Below, piece after piece: positions 59,428-64,000 of a DNA stretch of 64,000 nucleotides. Position 1 is the stretch's first letter. Every line of letters starts with the position of its first letter. Under the pieces are notes generated by a model. That model was not told where the DNA came from. It was given only the letters and a program-made list of their open reading frames with translations, and made no database searches. Made by a program: the position numbers and the translations under genes. Source of the stretch: Paenibacillus rhizosphaerae (GTDB lineage Bacteria; Bacillota; Bacilli; Paenibacillales; Paenibacillaceae). The stretch spans positions 674,395-738,394 of the forward strand of contig NZ_JACHXJ010000004.1 of assembly GCF_014192015.1 (NCBI RefSeq), written 5' to 3'.

Positions 59428-60966
59428 ATGAATAAGCCAAATGAAATCATCGTTGTCCTCGATTTCGGGGGACAATATAATCAATTAATCGCAAGACGCA
59501 TCCGCGATCTGGGAGTATACAGCGAGCTCTTGCCTTTTAACACGCCGATCGAGAAGATCCGGGAGCTGAACCCGAAAGGTATCGTGTTCTCCGGCGGACC
59601 GCTCAGCGTGTATGCGGAAGACGCACCCCATGTGGACCCGGCTGTCTACGATCTGGGGCTGCCAATCTTCGGCATTTGCTACGGCATGCAGATGATGGCC
59701 CAGCAGCTCGGCGGCAAGGTGGAGCGCGCGCACAAACGCGAGTACGGAAAAGCGGAGCTTGAGTTCAAACCGGACACGACGCTTACCCAAGGATTGGACA
59801 ACCGTCAGGTCGTATGGATGAGTCACGGGGACCATGTCGTTGAGCTTCCGTCCGGCTTCCAGCTCGACGCGGGTACCGAGTCGGCTCCGATCGCGGCGAT
59901 GAGCCATGGCGAGAAGAAGCTGTATGCGGTGCAGTTCCATCCGGAAGTACGCCACTCTGTGAACGGCAACGAAATGATCCGCAACTTCCTTTATGAAGTC
60001 TGCGGATGTGAGGGTAACTGGACGATGGAATCCTTTATCGAGGATCAGGTTCGAGAAATCCGCGAAACCGTCGGTGACCAGAAAGTGCTGTGCGCGCTGA
60101 GCGGCGGCGTGGATTCCTCCGTCGTTGCGATGCTGATCCACAAGGCGATCGGCGATCAGCTGACCTGTATGTTTATCGACCACGGTCTGCTGCGCAAGGG
60201 CGAAGCCGAGAGCGTAATGGATACCTTTGTAGGCAAATTCGACATGAAAGTTGTCAAAATCGACGCCCGCGAGCGTTTCTTGTCCAAGCTGGCCGGCGTG
60301 GACGATCCCGAGCAAAAACGGAAAATCATCGGCAACGAATTCATTTACGTGTTTGAGGAAGAGTCTGCACGTTTTGACGACTTTGCCTTCCTGGCGCAAG
60401 GAACGCTGTACACGGATATCGTCGAGAGCGGAACGGCAACGGCTCAAACGATCAAGTCGCACCATAACGTGGGCGGCCTTCCGGAGGACATGAAATTCAA
60501 GCTGATCGAGCCGCTCAAAACGCTGTTTAAGGACGAAGTCCGCAAAGTCGGCGAGGAATGCGGCTTGCCTGAAGAGATCGTATGGCGCCAGCCGTTCCCG
60601 GGCCCGGGCCTTGCAATCCGCGTGCTGGGCGAAGTGACGGAAGATAAGCTGACGATCGTTCGGGATTCCGACTACATTTTGCGCGAAGAAATTGCCAAAG
60701 CCGGGCTTGACCGGGAAATTTGGCAGTACTTCACGGCTCTGCCGAACATGAAGAGCGTGGGCGTCATGGGTGACGCGCGTACGTATTCGTACACCGTCGG
60801 CATTCGCGCGGTAACCTCGATCGACGGCATGACCGCCGACTGGGCCCGCATTCCGTGGGACGTACTGGAGAAAATTTCGGTGCGTATCGTCAACGAGGTG
60901 GAGAACGTCAACCGCGTCGTGTACGATATCACCTCCAAGCCGCCGGCCACGATCGAGTGGGAGTAA
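59428..60966 (+). CDS. guaA: GMP synthase (glutamine-hydrolysing)
   Basis: A 512-residue enzyme converting XMP to GMP. The N-terminal class I glutamine amidotransferase has nucleophile Cys84 in GICYGMQMM and the His-Glu pair in VQFHPEV. The ATP-pyrophosphatase domain has the PP-loop ALSGGVDSSVVA (about 225-236). The C-terminal GMP-synthase dimerisation domain ends RVVYDITSKPPATIEWE, the family's conserved end. A longer frame opens at 59398, but GAGGGAGG nine bases before the ATG at 59428 sets the start. The next gene, a guanine permease, is controlled by a guanine riboswitch. Confidence 0.98.
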   Translation: MNKPNEIIVVLDFGGQYNQLIARRIRDLGVYSELLPFNTPIEKIRELNPKGIVFSGGPLSVYAEDAPHVDPAVYDLGLPIFGICYGMQMMAQQLGGKVERAHKREYGKAELEFKPDTTLTQGLDNRQVVWMSHGDHVVELPSGFQLDAGTESAPIAAMSHGEKKLYAVQFHPEVRHSVNGNEMIRNFLYEVCGCEGNWTMESFIEDQVREIRETVGDQKVLCALSGGVDSSVVAMLIHKAIGDQLTCMFIDHGLLRKGEAESVMDTFVGKFDMKVVKIDARERFLSKLAGVDDPEQKRKIIGNEFIYVFEEESARFDDFAFLAQGTLYTDIVESGTATAQTIKSHHNVGGLPEDMKFKLIEPLKTLFKDEVRKVGEECGLPEEIVWRQPFPGPGLAIRVLGEVTEDKLTIVRDSDYILREEIAKAGLDREIWQYFTALPNMKSVGVMGDARTYSYTVGIRAVTSIDGMTADWARIPWDVLEKISVRIVNEVENVNRVVYDITSKPPATIEWE

Positions 60967-60992
60967 GGCTGATCGTTATATCCGAAGGTTCG

Positions 60993-61031
60993 AGATCCGT
61001 ACCTGCTTAAGGCAGGTGCGGGTCTTTTTTT
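60993..61031 (+). terminator. Rho-independent terminator of guaA
   Basis: Arms GATCCGTACCTGC / GCAGGTGCGGGTC with two G-T pairs and a short loop, then TTTTTTT. Confidence 0.88.
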
Positions 61032-61179
61032 GTTTTCTACATAATTTCTGGACCAATTCCAAAAGCTAAGCCCTAGTTAGAGAAAAAATTCTATGTAAGG
61101 CGGCCGTAGTTCCATGGGAGGAATATGCAAATTTCCGAACATTGAATCATGTCTTACTCACGATTATTCGTTTTTTCTG

Positions 61180-61208
61180 TTGACAAGTGAAGCTTGTCTT
61201 CATACAAT
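61180..61208 (+). promoter_or_regulatory. Promoter of the pbuG leader
   Basis: Consensus TTGACA, 17 bases, TACAAT, about 30 bases upstream of the riboswitch aptamer. Confidence 0.75.
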
Positions 61209-61236
61209 GAATGATGTGAGAAACGACATATGTTCT

Positions 61237-61301
61237 TTCGTATAATCCCGGGAATTGGCCCGGGAGTCTCTACGAGATCACCGTAATGATCTGGCTACGA
61301 A
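61237..61301 (+). promoter_or_regulatory. Guanine riboswitch (purine class) controlling pbuG
   Basis: The aptamer matches the purine riboswitch: P1 arms TTCGTA / TACGAA, the core TATAATCCCGGG, P2 CCCGGG / CCCGGG, GTCTCTACGAG, P3 AGATCA / TGATCT with loop CCGTAA, and the joining GGCTACGA. The base equivalent to position 74 (C at 61295) is cytosine, which specifies guanine or hypoxanthine rather than adenine. A terminator (61401-61433) follows just before the permease gene, so bound guanine should switch transcription off. Confidence 0.93.
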
Positions 61302-61400
61302 TTTAGAAGAGATGATGTCCACTCGCGGGCGCAGCTTGCCTTGACCATGGTAAGTCCAAGCTGATGATCGGCGGATATCTCTTTCTTTCATTCATAATGT

Positions 61401-61433
61401 CCGGTGGTCGCTTTGCGGTCTGCCGGCTTTTTT
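61401..61433 (+). terminator. Riboswitch expression-platform terminator
   Basis: CCGGTGGTCGC / GCGGTCTGCCGG with one mismatch and a bulge, followed by CTTTTTTG. It lies 100 bases after the aptamer and 35 bases before the pbuG start. Confidence 0.75.
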
Positions 61434-61472
61434 GTCGTTCTGACTCAAATTTCTAAGGGGGATTATTTGAAA

Positions 61473-62843
61473 ATGGAACGGTTCTTTAAATTAAAGGAAC
61501 GCGGCACAAATGTAAAAACAGAAATGATCGCCGGTCTCACGACGTTTATGGCGATGGCGTACATCCTGTTCGTCAACAATCTGTTTCTCGGGCCGGACGG
61601 TGCGGGCATCCCTCATGAAGGCGTATTTTTCGCCACCGCAGTCGGCGCGGGCCTCGTTACGATCCTGATGGGGTTGTTTGTCAATATCCCGATCGCCTTG
61701 GCGCCGGGTATGGGTCTGAACGCTTATTTTATGACCGTCGTGCTAGGATCCAACGGTCAAATTACCTGGCAGGCTGCCTTGGGCGCCGTATTTATTTCGG
61801 GTATTATTTTTATCATTCTGACGGTAACGCGCGTTCGGCAAATGCTGATGGTCGCCGTTCCGAAAAACATTAAAACCGCTATTACGGTGGGGATCGGCCT
61901 GTTCGTCGCCATCATCGGCTTCAAGCTCGCCAACCTGATCTCGATCACCGTGAACGCCGGTACCGATATCAGCAAGCCGATCGGCGGCGGAAGCTTCAAC
62001 CTGGCGCTAAGCGATTTCTTTACACATAAAGATGCGCTGCTTGCTTTGATCGGACTTTTGATTATCGCCATTCTAATGGTGCTGAAAGTAAGAGGGGCGC
62101 TCCTGATCGGCATTATCGTAACGACGCTGATCGGTATTCCTATGGGGGTGACGGACCTCAGCGGATTGTCCCACGCCAACTGGCTGCCTTCGTTCTCGAA
62201 CCTGGCTGTCGGGGATCTGGACCTGAAAGGCGCGCTGCACATCGGATTGTTCGATATCGTCTTTATTTTCACGTTCGTGGAGCTGTTTGACACCTTCGGA
62301 ACGCTCGTAGGTACGACAACCCGGATGGGTATCATGAAGGATAAAGAGAAAGGCGAGAAAATCGTCGGTAAAGCGATGCTCGTCGATGCGGTCGGCGTCA
62401 GCGCCGGTGCCGTTCTGGGTACGAGCACGATCACTTCTTTCGTGGAAAGCACGGCAGGCGTTGAGGAAGGCGGACGCACAGGCTTGACAGCCATTACGAC
62501 TGGCGTTCTGTTCCTGCTGTCCCTGTTCATCGCTCCGCTTGCGCTGGTGGTTCCTTCGGCGGCTACCGCGCCGGCATTGATCATCGTCGGGGTGCTGATG
62601 ATGAGCCAGGTTCGCAACATCGAGTGGGACGAATTCTTTGAGGCTTTCCCGGCTTTTCTGACCATCGTTCTGATGCCGTTCTCCGGCGGGATCGCCAACG
62701 GGATTTCGGCAGGGATCTTGTCCTATGTGATTCTTGCGGTTTTCGGTAACATCTTCGGTAAGCGCAAAGAGAAAGTTCACTGGCTGATGTGGGTGCTGGC
62801 CATCATCGTGGTGTGCCGGTTCGCATTCCTCGGTGCCGAGTAA
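61473..62843 (+). CDS. pbuG: Guanine/hypoxanthine permease (NCS2, AzgA-like)
   Basis: A 456-residue transporter with about 12 transmembrane helices. The N-terminus MERFFKLKERGTNVKTEMIAG followed by LTTFMAMAYILFVNN is typical of PbuG/AzgA transporters. ALAPGMGLNAYF and FVELFDTFGTLVGTTTRMG hold substrate-binding residues. AAGGGGG at 61455-61461 could also serve a TTG two codons upstream (61467). Riboswitch control and the neighbouring guaA fit a role in guanine and hypoxanthine salvage. Confidence 0.95.
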   Translation: MERFFKLKERGTNVKTEMIAGLTTFMAMAYILFVNNLFLGPDGAGIPHEGVFFATAVGAGLVTILMGLFVNIPIALAPGMGLNAYFMTVVLGSNGQITWQAALGAVFISGIIFIILTVTRVRQMLMVAVPKNIKTAITVGIGLFVAIIGFKLANLISITVNAGTDISKPIGGGSFNLALSDFFTHKDALLALIGLLIIAILMVLKVRGALLIGIIVTTLIGIPMGVTDLSGLSHANWLPSFSNLAVGDLDLKGALHIGLFDIVFIFTFVELFDTFGTLVGTTTRMGIMKDKEKGEKIVGKAMLVDAVGVSAGAVLGTSTITSFVESTAGVEEGGRTGLTAITTGVLFLLSLFIAPLALVVPSAATAPALIIVGVLMMSQVRNIEWDEFFEAFPAFLTIVLMPFSGGIANGISAGILSYVILAVFGNIFGKRKEKVHWLMWVLAIIVVCRFAFLGAE

Positions 62844-62873
62844 GCCTCTAGGAATTGATTGTTTGAATGCTCT

Positions 62874-62912
62874 GCCCTTGTCTGCTATAGAGCGGATGAG
62901 GGCTTTTTTATT
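62874..62912 (+). terminator. Rho-independent terminator of pbuG
   Basis: Arms GCCCTTGTCTGCT / AGCGGATGAGGGC with G-T pairs, short loop, then TTTTTTA. Confidence 0.8.
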
Positions 62913-62935
62913 TTTGGAAAATTTGAAAAGTATCA

Positions 62936-62960
62936 TATATAGCGCAATATATAGCGCAAC
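62936..62960. repeat. Short direct repeat ATATATAGCGCAA
   Basis: Two adjacent 12- to 13-base copies lie in an AT-rich spacer between pbuG and the rRNA operon. No function is evident. Confidence 0.4.
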
Positions 62961-63004
62961 GAAAAGTCTGAAAGTTGGGGATTATATAATGATGTGAAAA
63001 ATGA

Positions 63005-63304
63005 TTGGGGGACGCAGCGTGGATCGCCGCTGCAGCAGGCGAGCGGCTCTATCTTGATAAAGAGGGAGTTACTCTAAACGTAAAGACATGCTTGGAGTCA
63101 TCGTTGACGTATGAATGTATATATGAAGATTATGAATGGTTTGCGGCAGTTGCCATCAAAAGTACCAAAGGGTACGGAATAAATGGAGATTTAAATTTTT
63201 TGTCGAAAAAACTTGCAATCGAATTACATACATGGTATATTCTAATTCCGGCCAAGAAAACATCGCATAAAGCGCTGGCAGCAAGCCTGAAAAAAAGAAA
63301 TTAA
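63005..63304 (+). pseudogene. Possible gene remnant upstream of the rRNA operon
   Basis: A 99-codon frame reading GERLYLDKEGVTLNVKT, then ECIYEDYEWFAAVAIKSTKG and AIELHTWYILIPAKKTSHKA. The composition is protein-like, but there is no ATG in the frame and no RBS before its first possible TTG or GTG starts. It may be the 3' part of a lost gene. I do not recognise the family. Confidence 0.3.
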
Positions 63305-63311
63305 AAAAAGC

Positions 63312-63340
63312 TTGCAAAACTGAGTCGGACTTGATATAAT
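63312..63340 (+). promoter_or_regulatory. rRNA operon promoter
   Basis: TTGCAA, 17 bases, consensus TATAAT, about 195 bases before the 16S gene. The leader continues with GATCTTTGAAAACTGAAC, typical for Paenibacillus rrn leaders, and a GTTGGAA / TTCCAAC stem just before the 16S start, probably an RNA processing signal. Confidence 0.8.
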
Positions 63341-63535
63341 ATAAGAGTTGCTGCTGAAACAACAGACGGTAACGAAACGAAGTTTGATCTTTGAAAACTG
63401 AACAACGAGTGAGTATACATGCGACGGTTTTATAACCGATGCAACATGAGATTAAATCAATCTCGTCAGATTCAAAATGAGCTACAAACTTTCGTTGGAA
63501 AGCTACTCCCTTCGGGTGAGCAGATTCTTCCAACT

Positions 63536-64000
<465 letters not shown>

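Noticed and set aside
63001..63040. Short ATG frame at 63001
   Set aside because: It stops after a dozen codons and has no motif.

Overview
The window looks like a chromosomal segment of a Paenibacillus-type Firmicute. The partial 16S rRNA gene at the right edge has a Paenibacillus-like V1 region and leader. Ribosome binding sites are strong AAGGAGG types, and TTG and GTG starts are common. The gene content fits too: YesM/YesN two-component systems with sugar ABC transporters, LCP proteins, T-box and purine riboswitches, a YneF protein, and secreted hydrolases carrying copper-amine-oxidase-like domains. I see no prophage, insertion sequence, CRISPR array or tRNA gene. Nearly all of the window is ordinary chromosome, with many rho-independent terminators between convergent genes.

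Layout. 1-6.1 kb: the 3' part of a PQQ-type quinoprotein, a lipoprotein, a WGxxGxxG-tailed secreted protein, a small membrane protein, the internally deleted remnant of a GH53 galactanase and an intact GH42 beta-galactosidase. 6.2-14.3 kb: housekeeping genes (acpS, mutY, sodA, a GNAT acetyltransferase, lepB, a queG-ogt fusion, an HD-GYP protein, yneF-like, folE). 14.4-23.5 kb: a membrane-anchored hydrolase, an IclR regulator, an S9 peptidase, a secreted alpha/beta hydrolase, and two divergent regulator/membrane-protein pairs (GntR + DUF1648 and PadR + DUF1700) with clear operators between them. 23.5-32.5 kb: two tiny ORFs, acnA, an amidase-domain protein, ddl, uvsE, inositol monophosphatase and small proteins. 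32.8-40.9 kb: a sugar ABC transporter (SBP and two permeases) followed by histidine kinase, a second solute-binding protein and an AraC-type response regulator. 41-54.5 kb: a GDSL esterase, a quinone oxidoreductase divergent from a LysR regulator, trpS behind a T-box, hemL, an LCP protein, bcp, a MarR + MFS efflux pair, DedA and a polysaccharide deacetylase. 54.8-64 kb: moxR-DUF58-transglutaminase, guaA, a guanine riboswitch with pbuG, and the start of an rrn operon.

The most interesting signals are regulatory. Between the trpS T-box terminator and trpS there is a short reading frame with a near-perfect Shine-Dalgarno sequence and three consecutive Trp codons; it overlaps the trpS start out of frame. 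This resembles the Trp-codon leader peptide of the Bacillus subtilis anti-TRAP (at) operon, here on trpS. A second signal is an identical palindrome (TGTTTCA-N5-TGAAACA) just downstream of both the iclR-type promoter and the aconitase promoter, which suggests one regulator for both. Others are a queuosine-synthesis/DNA-repair fusion protein with a possible internal start, and a solute-binding protein without a lipobox set between a sensor kinase and its response regulator.

All family assignments come from reading the translations; no database search was run. Start codons were chosen from ribosome binding sites and family length.
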